A DNA stretch of 64,000 nt. Origin: Candidatus Gracilibacteria bacterium. Lineage in GTDB: Bacteria; Patescibacteriota; Gracilibacteria; BD1-5; UBA2023. The stretch spans positions 479,716 to 543,715 of the forward strand of contig JAQUAB010000001.1 in the NCBI GenBank assembly GCA_028687475.1. The letters run 5' to 3'. The position numbers and the translations under genes are program-made. The notes under the pieces were generated by a model. The model did not search any database, had not been told where the DNA came from, and saw only the letters and a program-made list of their open reading frames with translations. How positions within the stretch are numbered: position 1 is the stretch's first letter; each line of letters opens with the position of its first letter. This document shows, piece by piece, positions 39,174-50,126 of the stretch.

Positions 39174-39186
39174 CCTTTAGTCTATT

Positions 39187-39558
39187 ATGTTTTATACTTT
39201 ACAGGAATTTATTATTAATCATTTTTCAACAATACTTGAGGTACTATGATTTATAGTGGCTTATTTGAGCCTTATTTTACCAATTCAAAAATACTTCCAA
39301 GATAAGAGCCTGCAAGAAAGACAGCTTCAATTTCAAAATTACCACAAACTTATTGGGGAACTTGTATGAGAACAGTGAACACCAAAACTTGATCGTCAAA
39401 TTGCTATTGCTTATGAGTTACGAAATTTCCCATGATACTACGATGTAACATTGCGAATTTTAAAGTGATTACACAATAGTTGGTGAAATTCAACACTGGA
39501 AGTCTCTCGATTGTTGAAAGAAATTGATCTTACCATAAAATTCATTGAAAGTAAGTAA
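39187..39558 (+). CDS. Hypothetical protein with N-terminal membrane anchor, 123 aa
   Basis: ATG 39187 to TAA 39556-39558, containing six TGA read as Gly, so it disappears under the standard code. An N-terminal membrane segment (about residues 12-31, FSTILEVLGFIVAYLSLILP) is followed by a charged soluble part with LIGELVGEQGTPKLDRQIAI. It begins 13 nt after ksgA and may be cotranscribed. Family unknown. Confidence 0.6.
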
Positions 39559-39575
39559 CTACTTTCTGTCTTCCC

Positions 39576-40016
39576 TTAAACCATAAACGCCAGTGGATCT
39601 TTCACTTCCTCTCGCTCTTTTTCCTCTTTTTTCTGCATCTCGATGATTTTCTTGCGATTCTGCTCGAAGTCGTATCGCATAGCGGCAAGCATTTCTTCTT
39701 GTCGCTTTTTTGTCTCCATTTGGATTTTCTGTTTCTCTTCTTCATGCCGGAGATATGCATCATCGATTTCAGCAACTATTTTCTGGAATGTCTCATGTAC
39801 CAGGATTTTTCGTTCTTCATCGGCATGGATCTTGACGGTGAGGAGTTTCTCGAGGTATTTCTGCCAGTTATCGAGAATATCTACCTTTCGAGCATCTTTC
39901 AGCACTTCGAAAATGGTATAGATATTGTACCGTTCCTCTTCTGAGAAGGGAGAAGAATTGAGCAATGCCACAAAACGGACATTCCCAGGATGTTGCAGAG
40001 AGGCTTTTACATCCAT
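39576..40016 (-). CDS. Hypothetical coiled-coil protein, 146 aa
   Basis: No TGA is needed. The N-terminal part is mixed; residues about 70-140 form a long Lys/Glu/Gln/Met-rich coiled coil (EEEKQKIQMETKKRQEEMLA and following). It lies 3 nt after the neighbouring small gene, so the two are probably translated together. Family unknown. Confidence 0.65.
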   Translation of the reverse strand: MDVKASLQHPGNVRFVALLNSSPFSEEERYNIYTIFEVLKDARKVDILDNWQKYLEKLLTVKIHADEERKILVHETFQKIVAEIDDAYLRHEEEKQKIQMETKKRQEEMLAAMRYDFEQNRKKIIEMQKKEEKEREEVKDPLAFMV

Positions 40017-40019
40017 AAT

Positions 40020-40268
40020 TTATACAAGAGCAGATTGGAATCCTTGAGATTTTTTCTCATCCAGATTCTTTAATTCTTCTTGCAATCTAGATTGTTGTCT
40101 TTCTGACTTCTGTGCGACTTCTTGAAGCTCTGCGAATGAGAGTTCTGAGAGCTTCTTCATCGTATCAGGAGAAAGTTTCTCGAGTTGATTCATATTGTTG
40201 ATGAGAGCATCGAGAAGTTGCTGATGTTCAGGAGATCGTTCCGAGGCATGGGGATTTTCGATGGACAT
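40020..40268 (-). CDS. Small helical protein, 82 aa
   Basis: ATG 40268 (MSIENPHASERSPEHQ) to TAA 40020-40022. Helical and Gln/Leu/Lys-rich, with LDALINNMNQLEKL and a C-terminal coiled-coil portion. It pairs with the downstream coiled-coil gene. Family unknown. Confidence 0.6.
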   Translation of the reverse strand: MSIENPHASERSPEHQQLLDALINNMNQLEKLSPDTMKKLSELSFAELQEVAQKSERQQSRLQEELKNLDEKKSQGFQSALV

Positions 40269-40673
40269 ATGAGGACAATAAAAAAGTACTACCATGATAG
40301 TAGCACTTTCTCATACGTATCGCAAATATATGGAGATTGTCTCTCTTTGGTCTTTTATTGATTTTCAGTATTGATTTCTTATACTTTCTCGGCTCCTTGC
40401 TTCCAGGAGGGGCAAGGAGATTTATTTTCTTACTCTTTCACATTATGAGATTCTCTCGTAGAATCTTCCTCTGGAAGCGATGCTGGATGATCGAGATTTC
40501 GATTTTCCGAAAGCGTTTCGTGAGACGAAGACATAAGTCCGTCCGTCACGATAAAGAAAAATCCCCACTGTAATGGGGATTTTTCAAAGGAGATTTATTT
40601 TGCCCTTTCACAAGCATTCCTCTTTCGAGGACAGGGGCATTATATCAGATTTTTCTGTAAATCAAACTTTTTT
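40269..40673. other. Intergenic stretch with one terminator; weak TTG-start ORF
   Basis: A strong terminator lies at 40556-40585. A hydrophobic then very basic 78-aa frame could run from TTG 40337 to 40573, but it has no ATG, and its end lies inside the terminator stem, so I do not call it a gene. Nothing else is recognised. Confidence 0.5.
40556..40585. terminator. Intrinsic terminator
   Basis: aaaaatcccca, loop ctgtaa, tggggattttt. Works in either direction; the nearest convergent gene end is that of the RsmB-like gene at 40674. Confidence 0.85.
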
Positions 40674-41711
40674 CTATCTCTTCCCGATCTTCACAATGAA
40701 GAATCCTTCTGTCTCTCCACTTGGGAGAATGCGTATTGCTTTCTTCATATCCTCGCTGTATTCAACCCCCTTCCATGAAGTGAGTCCTAACTTCCACCAA
40801 GCATTTCCAGCAAGTCCGAGTGTGATATCTTGGATTCTGAGATCCTTGTTCTCGGCGAGTACTCGAGCTACGACTCACTCGTTCTCTTCCGGTGCAAGCG
40901 TACACGTCGAGTAGACGATCGTTCCGCCAGATTTCAGAGCATCAACTGCAGCAGAAAGGAGTTCATATTGGAGTTCTGCTTTTTGCTCGATATTGGCGAG
41001 TGACCAGAATCCGTAGGTCTTCTCATTCTCGAGATGAATGCGACCCTCAGCGCTACATGGCGCATCGATAAGGATTCGGTCAAAAAGAGGAATCTTGCGT
41101 TCAACCGCATCGGTGAGTTCCGAGTATTTCGGTTCAATATACTTCGCATATTTTCCCTTCTTGTGGATCTCAGTTCCCGTCACCTCGAAATCGCCTTCGA
41201 AATATTTTTTCGCATCAAGCTTCACTCACTCGATATTCGTCGCACCCTGGAGACGACAGTTGTGTATGAGCTTGTCGAAACGAATCTGATTCTGTTCGAT
41301 AGCAACAATCTTCCCAGTATTGTGCATCATACTTGCGAGTTGCGTCGTCTTGGATCCTGGCGCTGCACAAACATCGAGAATCGTCTCATTGGAACGCGGG
41401 TCGAGTGCAAGTACAGGAATCATGGAAGCGAGCGACTGGAGATAGATTTTCCCATCATAGAACGCACGAGTTCCCTTGATCACATATTCGTGTTCGCGGT
41501 CGAAGAGATATGCACCCGTGACATTGTCGAACGGTTTGGTGACGATTCCTTTCTCAGCGAATTCCACAAAAACATCAGCACCATCTCCCTTCAGGAAGTT
41601 GATACGAAAAGAACCCATTCTCTCATGAGAATAAGCCGACATAACGGCATCAAAATCCTTTCCGAGGATTTTCTGGAGACGATCTTGAAGGAGTTGTGGA
41701 ATTTTTGACAT
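40674..41711 (-). CDS. RsmB/NOL1/NOP2-family rRNA cytosine-C5 methyltransferase
   Basis: A 345-aa SAM enzyme, ATG 41711 to TAG 40674-40676, joined across two TGA (41226-41228 and 40875-40877). ILDVCAAPGSKTTQLASMM is the SAM site; DAPCSAEGRIH and YSTCTLAPEENEG carry the two catalytic Cys. The Gly after ENE (TGA) is the conserved Gly of the motif PEENE-G/VV. An N-terminal PUA-less domain is present. The exact rRNA target (RsmB or RsmF-like) is not decidable. Confidence 0.88.
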
Positions 41712-41756
41712 GTTCAATTGGGTTATAATTGTATACTACGGAATATCTGACATGTT

Positions 41757-42368
41757 TTATTCCTTCACAAAACACTTCTCCTCAGAAGCATGAATAAATA
41801 CTTCTTCATTGTGATTGAATTTCTCATTCCACTCTTCGGGATTCCCATAGTCAGCGAAATCACGATACCATCCATGAGAAAATTTTGGTTTATTCGCAGC
41901 CTTCACGGGACACCAATAACGCTCAGTACGTGCACCAATCTCCACTGCATAAGCAAATACTCCATTCACATAACTACAATAGAGACAGTTGATTTTCTGG
42001 ATCAGATTCAGGTAGTCGAGAAATCTTCGGTCATAGACAATATAATCTTTTCTCTTTACTCTCGGAATATGATAGAGAGAGAAAGCAGTCCATTGATATA
42101 TTGTCAGAAAAATATCAAGAAGAAGAGTAGGAACAATCATCGCATAGATGAATGGGATTGAGAGAAAATGCCGAATATTCGTCGGAATCGCATATCGCCA
42201 TGTTGGGAATTTGAATGACTTATTCCGCTTGCGGAATTCTTCGAGAAATATGACACGTCTTTTCTGAAGAGAAAAACCATATTTCTTGGCAAGTCGATCA
42301 TATTCTTCACGGAGATCATTATTCAGTGATTCCATTTTTGCGAGAATCTCGCGGATTGTCTGATGCAT
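41757..42368 (-). CDS. Conserved-looking membrane protein with NCLYCSYVNG motif
   Basis: A 203-aa protein with two adjacent hydrophobic segments (about residues 66-105). The loop that follows has a conserved-looking CLYCSYVNGVFAYAVEIGAR and a Trp-Cys-Pro (RYWCPVK), so three Cys could bind metal or form disulfides. No enzyme family recognised. It lies 10 nt after grpE. Confidence 0.6.
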   Translation of the reverse strand: MHQTIREILAKMESLNNDLREEYDRLAKKYGFSLQKRRVIFLEEFRKRNKSFKFPTWRYAIPTNIRHFLSIPFIYAMIVPTLLLDIFLTIYQWTAFSLYHIPRVKRKDYIVYDRRFLDYLNLIQKINCLYCSYVNGVFAYAVEIGARTERYWCPVKAANKPKFSHGWYRDFADYGNPEEWNEKFNHNEEVFIHASEEKCFVKE

Positions 42369-42378
42369 ATGAGAAATA

Positions 42379-42927
42379 TTATTGTCCGTTACCTACTACA
42401 ACCTTCGCATGGCGAAGCACTCGATCTCGGAGCATATATCCCTTTTCGAATTCTTGGATGATTTTTCCTGATTCACCTACCATCTCCGTCATGACATCAT
42501 GTCGGTCTGGATCTACTTCTTGTCCGATAGAATCGAATGCTATCACTCCCTGCGATTCGAGATATTTCTGGAATCCAGCATAGAGAGAACGAACTCCGTC
42601 AACGAATCCATCACCTTCTATCCCTTCCTTGAGCTTGATAGCACGTTCGAGATTATCCACCTGAGAAAGAAGGGGAAGGAGAATCTTCGCGGACAAAAAA
42701 TGAACCATATCTGCTTTATCACGCTCAACACGCATAAGAAGATTCTGGTAATCTGCTTGGGAACGAGCCAATGAAGCTTGAAGTCCAGCGATTATATCAT
42801 CTTGGGTTGGTGTTTTTCCATCTCATGATGAAATAGTTTCATCCGCAGCTGTCTGAGCTATTTCTTCGAGAATAGTAGAATCTTGGTTTTCTTCATTCGG
42901 ATTGATATTGTTATCTTGTTGTGTCAT
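42379..42927 (-). CDS. grpE: Nucleotide exchange factor GrpE
   Basis: A 182-aa protein from ATG 42927, extending 51 codons past the internal Met because TGA at 42823-42825 is Gly. An acidic, Gln/Asn-rich N-terminus precedes the long dimer helix (LARSQADYQNLLMRVERDKA). The beta domain ends LRDRVLRHAKVVVGN, typical of GrpE. It acts with DnaK; no dnaK or dnaJ is adjacent in this window. Confidence 0.93.
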
Positions 42928-42986
42928 AGAAATTAAGTAAAAAGTTATTGATGAAAATGACTCGCGGAAGCGAGTCATACGAAGAA

Positions 42987-43484
42987 TTATTTCATCTCCA
43001 TCTTGAGCTTCTCATAAGCATCATCGAGTTTCTTGGTCGCTTCAGATATCCATGATTTGAGGACGTCACTACTCGTATCGACGAATCTTTCGGCTCGCGC
43101 TTGTGCATTTTGGAGAAATGCTTGTTTTTCTCCATATGCTTTCTCAATCAGATTCAATGCTTCTTGCTTATAGGCTTCACCTTGAGCGCTAAGATTTTCT
43201 ATTTTTGACTGAATCTCTGGAATAAATCCAGATAGAACTTGTTCCACTTTGGACTTGAGGCTGTCAAAATCATTCACGTCTTCAAAATGATCATCGAAGA
43301 ATTTCTTCGCTTCATCAAAAGCACTACGATGAATATCGACTACTTCCGTGATAAAATCCTCAACTTTTGATTCTGTGGAATCTACTGCAGATTTTTTAGG
43401 AATTTTTTTATCCTTGCGGAACTTCATGGCGACAGCGAGTCCGGCAGCATACCCTGCAACGAGAGTGAGAAGTCATTTTTTCAT
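42987..43484 (-). CDS. YtxH-like membrane-anchored helical protein
   Basis: A 165-aa protein from ATG 43484. MKKGLLTLVAGYAAGLAVAM (Gly-4 is TGA) forms a single N-terminal anchor like YtxH proteins, followed by a long helical region with coiled-coil character. Its function is unknown; YtxH-type proteins are linked to envelope stress. It lies 59 nt upstream of grpE. Confidence 0.6.
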
Positions 43485-43553
43485 AAGAATAAAATTAAGA
43501 AGTTCAAAAATCTGACTCATTATATGAAGAAGTCAAAAAAATTCAAAAAATGA

Positions 43554-43612
43554 TTGCATTTTCACCCTTTTTCTGTTACACTCTCCAGAGAAATAAGGGG
43601 AAACCCTTTTTA
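43554..43612 (+). promoter_or_regulatory. Promoter and leader hairpin of the EEP gene
   Basis: TTGCAT at 43554-43559, 17-bp spacer, TACACT at 43577-43582. A small aagggg / cccttttt hairpin with a T run follows at 43595-43612, 15 nt before the ATG, like the leader terminators of nusA and pyrG but weaker. Confidence 0.5.
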
Positions 43613-43626
43613 TTATTGACTCCGTT

Positions 43627-44349
43627 ATGCAAAAAGATAACACATTCACGTTCGGACTTTCAGAAATGGAAGCGATTGAGTCTTCTTTTCGTATCTGCGT
43701 CTGGAATGTTCACAAATGCCTCTCAAGAAAGCTCAAAACCGACATAGAAAAACTCTTCCATGAATTCGATATTATCCTCATGCAAGAAGCGGTTTTCTCA
43801 GAAAAATGGAATCAGATATGGGAAAATATTCGTCACTTCAAATGGGATTTTTTCCGCAGTTTTTCTCTGAATAAAAATGCTGAAACTGGAGTACTCACAG
43901 GTTCCAAATATCGACAAAAAATCCTCACGATTGTTCCGACAATCGACCGCGAACCGATTCTCCGAACTCCAAAAGCGACAGGAATCAGTCTAATTAACAT
44001 CGCAGGAAAGAGCGAAAAACTCCTCGTCGTGAACACTCATGCGATGAATTTTAACCTTGGAAAACCATTTCTTCGTCAGATTGAGTCTGTATATGAGGCA
44101 ATTCAGGGTCATGAAGGACCGATGATTTGGGCTGGAGACTTCAATACATGGAGCAAAAAAAGATTTCGTGAACTCGAAAAAATCACAGAGAAACTCGGAC
44201 TCGAATGGCTCATTCCAGAGAATGATAAACGCTTTCTGAGACTGGATCACATCCTCTATCGAGGCATCACTCCGAAATATTCAGAAATTCGTCATGATAT
44301 CAAGACTTCTGATCATTACCCAATTTTTGCAGAATTCGAAGTCGTCTAA
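43627..44349 (+). CDS. Endonuclease/exonuclease/phosphatase (EEP) family protein
   Basis: A 240-aa protein. CVWNVHKCL, DIILMQEAVF, VVNTHAMNF, WAGDFNTW and the final TSDHYPIFAEF are the metal and phosphate sites of the EEP (DNase I/Exo III) superfamily, and LDHILYRG is typical. The start could also be the Met at 43669. The substrate may be nucleic acid or a phospholipid; not decided. No signal peptide. Confidence 0.85.
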   Translation: MQKDNTFTFGLSEMEAIESSFRICVWNVHKCLSRKLKTDIEKLFHEFDIILMQEAVFSEKWNQIWENIRHFKWDFFRSFSLNKNAETGVLTGSKYRQKILTIVPTIDREPILRTPKATGISLINIAGKSEKLLVVNTHAMNFNLGKPFLRQIESVYEAIQGHEGPMIWAGDFNTWSKKRFRELEKITEKLGLEWLIPENDKRFLRLDHILYRGITPKYSEIRHDIKTSDHYPIFAEFEVV

Positions 44350-44352
44350 AAC

Positions 44353-44382
44353 AAAATCCTCCAGTTTTTGGAGGATTCTTTT
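44353..44382 (+). terminator. Intrinsic terminator after the EEP gene
   Basis: aaaatcctcc, loop agttttt, ggaggattcttt hairpin just after the stop codon. Confidence 0.85.
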
Positions 44383-44395
44383 AGTAGTGCTAACA

Positions 44396-44531
44396 TGTCT
44401 CATTTGTCATTTCGACCGAAGTGAAACGGAGTGGAGAAATCCCTTTTTATTTTACTTAAGAGATTTAATACATCTCATTCTCAAAAGTGCATTTAAAAGA
44501 GATTCCTCCTTCGTCGGAATGACAAAAAGAT
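44396..44531. repeat. Dispersed palindromic repeat
   Basis: It has gtcatttcgaccgaagtgaa on the left and agattcctccttcgtcggaa tgac on the right; the right side is the inverse of gtcattccgac... at 27006. The repeat fills the gap between the EEP gene terminator and the pepP-like gene end. Confidence 0.65.
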
Positions 44532-44537
44532 GGACTA

Positions 44538-45641
44538 TTATATCCTTCTACATCCATCTTCGGTGACGAGATAATCATCTTCGATACGAATGCCAATTCC
44601 TTCACTCGCGATATAGATTCCCGGCTCGATCGTGAGTACCATCCCTGGCGCCAGAGAAATATCCGAATCACCAACATCATGCGTATCGAGTCCTAGAAAA
44701 TGCCCAATAGAATGCGGAAAATATGGATTCGTCAGTGCTGTGTATTTCCTGATATTTGGAAGTCAGAGTTTCTAACATATGGCGAACATATATTCTTTCA
44801 CTCATATATTCCAGTTCTTGCGAGTAACTCCTGGTTTTAGGGTACTTTCTGCAAATTGTTTCACATCGAGAACAGCATCATAGATTTCTTTTTGTCTCGG
44901 ATTCATCACTCCATCCACAATAAACGTCCGAGAAATATCAGCACCATATCCATCGAGTTCAATCCCGAAGTCAATAAGTATCAAATCGCCTGATTCAATT
45001 TGGCGATTATTGAGCGTATAGTGCAACATGCAAGCATTCGATCCACTCGCGACAATCGAAGGAAATGCCTCAATACCACGATGGAGTCGAAACTGATAGG
45101 CAATCATTGCTTCCACCTCATATTCATACATCCCTGGACGGACATTTTGGGTGAGATAATTGTACGTTTTTTCGGTGATTTCGACGGCTTTCTGGAGTTT
45201 TTCGATATCATTATCAGACTTCACGACTCGTTTCGCCATGAGGTGGCGATCCGCACTGGATATAACTTTCCCTGCCAATATTTCACGAATCAATACATAT
45301 TCATTTTCAGTCGATGCAACGGTCTTCTCGGGCAAGAGAAACTGTCACTCGAGTCATTCTAGATATTCCTTCATAGCATTTCGAGGAAGAATTTCTCCGG
45401 CAAATCCGTGTGCGCGAATCTGAACAATATCCCACTTCACCGATTCCCAGATACGTTTTTTCTCATCGCTTTCATCGAAAAAAAGAATCTGTTCCCCCGT
45501 GCGAAGATCATGAAGCAAAATCGCTCACTCGATATCCATTCCCGTCCACGCGAGAAAATCCGAATCGACACGGAACGGATAGTGGACATCGCCATTGCGA
45601 AGTGGTGAAATACCGGATGCGAGGAGGAGGTAGGAGTTCAT
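44538..45641 (-). pseudogene. Xaa-Pro aminopeptidase-like gene with an in-frame TAG
   Basis: The complete frame runs from ATG 45641 to TAA 44538-44540 (367 codons plus stop) and reads as an M24 metallopeptidase: FPSIVASGSNACMLHYT, LILIDFGIELDGYGADISRTF (two Asp ligands), [15 protein letters not shown] (His ligand) and [10 protein letters not shown] ... IRIEDD (Glu ligands). A TAG at 44772-44774 (FAIC-stop-KLGLP) interrupts it before the His and Glu ligands. A single-base change from CAG (Gln) would explain it. Truncated product: 289 aa without full metal site. Sequencing error or readthrough cannot be excluded. TGAs elsewhere are Gly. Confidence 0.75.
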
Positions 45642-45644
45642 GGG

Positions 45645-47072
45645 CTATAAGAGTTCAAGTCTCACCACCGTCTCGATATGATGCGTATGTGGAAACATGT
45701 CGACAGGTATCACATCAGAAATCTGATACTTCGGAAGTTTTTCTGTTTTCTCATCGCGCATCTTGCCGACGAGAACTTCGAGATCACGAGCAAGAGTCGC
45801 AGGATTGCATGAGACATAGATGATTTCTCGCGCACCGAAAGAGAGAATATTCGGCAATGTCGATGGATGCATACCATCACGCGGAGGATCGATGACGATT
45901 GTATCGGCTTTCCCACCTTTTTCGAGAAACTCACGAGCAAATACTTCCGCCTTGTTGCAGACGAATTCGACGTTTTTCACCCCATTTCGGAGCGCATTTT
46001 TCTCACCATCGAGGCTCGCATCGCGCACAAGTTCTACGGAATATACTCGGTCGAAATACTTCGCCAGAAGAATCCCAATCGTACCTGTTCCTGCATAGAG
46101 ATCAAGTAGCACTCCTCACTTGTGATGAATACAGTCAATCGCCTGCGTATAGAGTCACTCTGCGCCGTACGTATTCACCTGGAAGAAACTCTTCGGCTGG
46201 ATCTCGAATGTGAGCCCAAGAAGTTCCTCGGTAATCGTCGATTTCCCTGAGAGAAGAACTGGATTCCCTGTCACAATATCTGCGAATCCTGTATTCTCAA
46301 GAAAATAGATGGAGACAATATTTCCATACTTTTCGGACAATTGTTGAACCATTTGTGTGAAAAATCATTGCTTTTCTCAGAGATTCTCCCAAGTGGAATT
46401 CACTGAGAACACAAGCATGATCTCTCCAGTTTTTTTCGCTTTGCGAACGACAAAATGTCTCCAGAAACCGTTTGCCTTCTTCGGATCATAGGTCGGAAGT
46501 CCTGAATTCCGCGAGAATCCATCAACATCGAGAAAAATATCATTTATTTCTTTATCAGCAAGTGCACAATACGTACAATCAACAATACGATCGAACTGTC
46601 CCTGCGCATGGAATCCGAATCGGAACTCATCATGAACCCCTTCTCGTTCGGAAATATATTTTCCCCAAGAGAACTCTACCTTATTACGATACCCGTAGAG
46701 CTCTGGCGATGGAACGATGGGGTGCCAGATTGTATTTCCCGTATATTCCGCAAGATGGAAAAATGCTTCCCGCACCTGTCATTCCTTGATCGCGAGCTGA
46801 TCCGGATATCCGATAGTGAGCCACTTCGCTCCACCATAGAGCTGGAATCCTTCTGGAAGTGGAACTTCTATCGGAGATTTCTTCACGACATCGAGTTGTT
46901 GGCCTTCATAGTGAGACTTCTTTGCCTTCAGGATGCGGACATTCACCACACTTCCCGGGATGCATCCACCAGTGATGATAACTTTTCGTCCATCAGATGC
47001 TGTTGCGAGTCATTTTCATCCGAAGATGAGCTTGTCGATCGTGAGATTTTCGAGGATTTGATTCTTAGCCAT
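45645..47072 (-). CDS. TrmA/RlmD-family RNA m5U methyltransferase
   Basis: A 475-aa enzyme, ATG 47072 to TAG 45645-45647. A TRAM-like N-terminal domain (ENLTIDKLIFGGKGLATASD), YRNKVEFSWG, FQVNTYGAEGLY, the SAM site LLDLYAGTGTIGILLA, DPPRDGMH and the catalytic VSCNPATLARDL are all present. Several Gly (for example AEGLYTQ) are TGA. It modifies U1939-like or U747-like positions of 23S rRNA or U54 of tRNA; which one is not clear. The stop lies 3 nt before the pepP-like start. Confidence 0.9.
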
Positions 47073-47083
47073 AGGAGAGAGAT

Positions 47084-47708
<625 letters not shown>

Positions 47709-47716
<8 letters not shown>

Positions 47717-48134
47717 GAAGGGTGGAAAAGTATTGTTCAAGAATGTCGATGTTTGGATAATCTATGGAATAAATATGAAGATTTCTCATATCTTTTGGAG
47801 ATATCCAATCATACCCAGCTCATTCATGAATACAAAGGATATTGCTATATTCAGGCTTCCATTGAACTGCGAAAAGATTCACCTCAAGTCGAGAAATATC
47901 AATCACTTCCCGAATCGTAAGACCAATTTTCTTCAAATCATCAGGAAAAAGTGGAATATTTAATTCTTCTTTTATCTCTCGGATAGCTGCCATTTCTGCT
48001 GTTTCTCATGCTTCCCAACCGCCACCGAAAAATCCCCACTCAATATCATCTTTTGGGATATTGCGTCGATCTTGGATAAGGATTTTCCCATCTGGTCGGT
48101 AAAATGCTACGATGCTCGCGAGACGAAGTTGCAT
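47709..48134 (-). CDS. NUDIX hydrolase, second copy
   Basis: A 141-aa protein, ATG 48134 to TAA 47709-47711, with two TGA as Gly and so missed by the standard code. NUDIX box: GGGWEAGETAEMAAIREIKEEL (GX5EX7REIKEEL), where the Gly after Ala is TGA. It lies 1 nt after the proS stop and overlaps the DUF218 start. Substrate unknown. Confidence 0.85.
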
Positions 48135-48135
48135 A

Positions 48136-49605
48136 CTAAAAATTACGAGCAATAACTACTTTCACATTCTTTGGATTCTTGAGAGTCAGAATATCGTCAG
48201 TAAATTGTCCCTCAAATGGAATACACCTGGTCGTTGCCTTCCATTTTTCCTTGATTTCCTTCTCCATTTCAGGATTACCATCCCACTCGTAGAGAGCAAA
48301 TTTCCCTGCCTCGATGACTTGACCTACCTCCTCGAGAGTGGCACAAGCAACGGTATTTTCTCGGAGACGCTTGGCGCTATTCCCGAGAAGAATTTTTTGT
48401 CACTCTTCGTGCATACGAGTCACCGCTTCGTCAGCGAGTTGACGCTCAATAATCACCTTTTCTCCTGAGATACGAGAAGCCACCACACACTTTCCTCACT
48501 CGATATCTCGCTCTCCACACTCAATACGAACCGGATATCCTGATTGTTCCCAATCACCGATTTTCTCCCCGAGACGAGCATCGCGGAAGTCGATAAGCAC
48601 CTTTCCTTTTGTACCAACGATAGCACGGAAGTATTCTCCTTGAACTGGAACTTCTGTGTCACCTCAGACTAAATCTTTCGCAATCTCACGAGCGTAGGCA
48701 TTTACTTTTTCTGCATTGTCCTTTCCATAGATAGGAAGGATGGTTGCTCGATATTCACTGAGTTTTGGCGGAACGATGAACCCTCTATCATCTGAATGCG
48801 AAGAGATAACTCCACCGATAGAACGAGTAGAGAGCCCCCAAGAAGTATACCATGGATGAGTGAGTTTTCCTTCTCTATCCTGATACTGGACACCAAATCC
48901 CTCCATAAATCCCTGCCCGAGCAAGTGGCTCGTACAGATCTGGAGAGCCCAACCATTGGACATCATTGGCTCAAACGTATAGGTCGTATCAGCGCCAGCA
49001 AATTTCTCACTCTGACTCTTGGTTCCAGCGATTCCATCGATGGCAAGAAGTTCACGAATCGTCTCCATGTAGACTTTGTAGTGAATATTAAGCGCAAATG
49101 TGTTGGCGTCTTCACGAGTTTCATGAAGCGTATGTCCCTCTTGCCAGTAGAACTCGGCGGTGCGGAGAAATGGGCGTGTTCGCTTTTCCCAACGAAGTAC
49201 ACTCACCCACTGATTGTAGAGAAGAGGCAAGTCACGATAGGATTGGAGCTTATTTTTGAAAAAATCACAGAAAAGCATCTCCGAAGTTGGGCGTATAGCG
49301 AGCGGTTCTTCGAGTTCCTTGTTTCCTCCGATAGTGACTACTGCAAGTTCTGGAGCAAATCCCTCGACATGGTCTTTTTCTTTCTCGAAAAAGCTCATCG
49401 GAATCAGCATCGGAAGATAGAGGTTCTGCACTCCGAGAAGATCGAGTTTTGCTTGCATGGTAGAGCGAATCCTATCCCACATAGTAACAGCCTTGGGCAT
49501 GAAGGTGATACAACCTGGAGTTGGAGAGTACTCGAAGAGATTGGCAGCTTGAGCCACATCGAGATACCACTGTGGATAATCTTGTTCGCGAGAAGTGATT
49601 TGCAT
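48136..49605 (-). CDS. proS: Prolyl-tRNA synthetase
   Basis: A 489-aa class II synthetase, joined across a TGA at 48664-48666. Motif 2 LRWEKRTRPFLRTAEFYWQE, PLAIRPTSEMLF, motif 3 GLSTRSIGGVI and the anticodon-binding domain (IYGKDNAEKV onward) with the C-terminal NVKVVIARNF are all present. It is of the short eukaryote-like ProS type without the editing (INS) domain. First gene of the minus-strand unit proS-NUDIX-DUF218. Confidence 0.95.
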
Positions 49606-49643
49606 ATGAGGAAAAGTTAACGGGAAGTATTATAAGGAAAAGT

Positions 49644-49859
49644 CTATTTTTCGGAAACAAAAAATCTTTTTTGAAGTTTTCCAATGAGAAGCTTCGAAGA
49701 TGTTGATTGTTTACCATTTCCGAATCGACTATTTGGAACGTGAACATGATACCAATCTCCATTCTTTTGTTCGAGAGAATTTTGGAGAGAAAGTATGAGA
49801 TTGATTTGTTCTTTTGTAAGTTCAGTAACTTGTAAATTTGATCATAAGGTAACCAGCAA
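49644..49859 (-). CDS. Small ORF, possibly a 5'-truncated remnant
   Basis: A coherent frame (VTELTKEQINLILSLQNSLE, then WYHVHVPNSRFGNGKQSTSS) ends at TAG 49644-49646. It has no ATG: the best start is TTG 49859 and the frame stays open upstream without a start. Two readings remain: an unusual start codon, or a truncated gene. One TGA is read as Gly. Family unknown. Confidence 0.4.
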
Positions 49860-49928
49860 TAGCTTACCTGTTTCGTTTATACGAGATATTAGAGTTTCGG
49901 TCCCATAGAATAAAAATATTAGAAAAAT

Positions 49929-49967
49929 AAAATCCCCCATCGGTTTTTGACTCTCGTGGGGGATTTT
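49929..49967. terminator. Bidirectional intrinsic terminator
   Basis: aaaatcccccat ... cgtgggggatttt stem. Lies between the small ORF and rarA. Confidence 0.8.
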
Positions 49968-50126
49968 GGTTTTTGATTTGCAAAACTACCTTTCGAGAGT
50001 CGAAAGGGGAGGCGGAACAAGGTGTGTGAGGATGCGAACCTGATGAGTCATATCTGGATAGTATGGATTGGAGAGAAATTGTCAAAAAGATTTTTTATCC
50101 TCGGGAATATCGATACAATTCAACCT

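Noticed and set aside
40337..40573. A 78-aa hydrophobic/basic ORF starting with TTG
   Set aside because: No ATG, and its end lies inside a terminator stem; kept only as a remark on the intergenic stretch.
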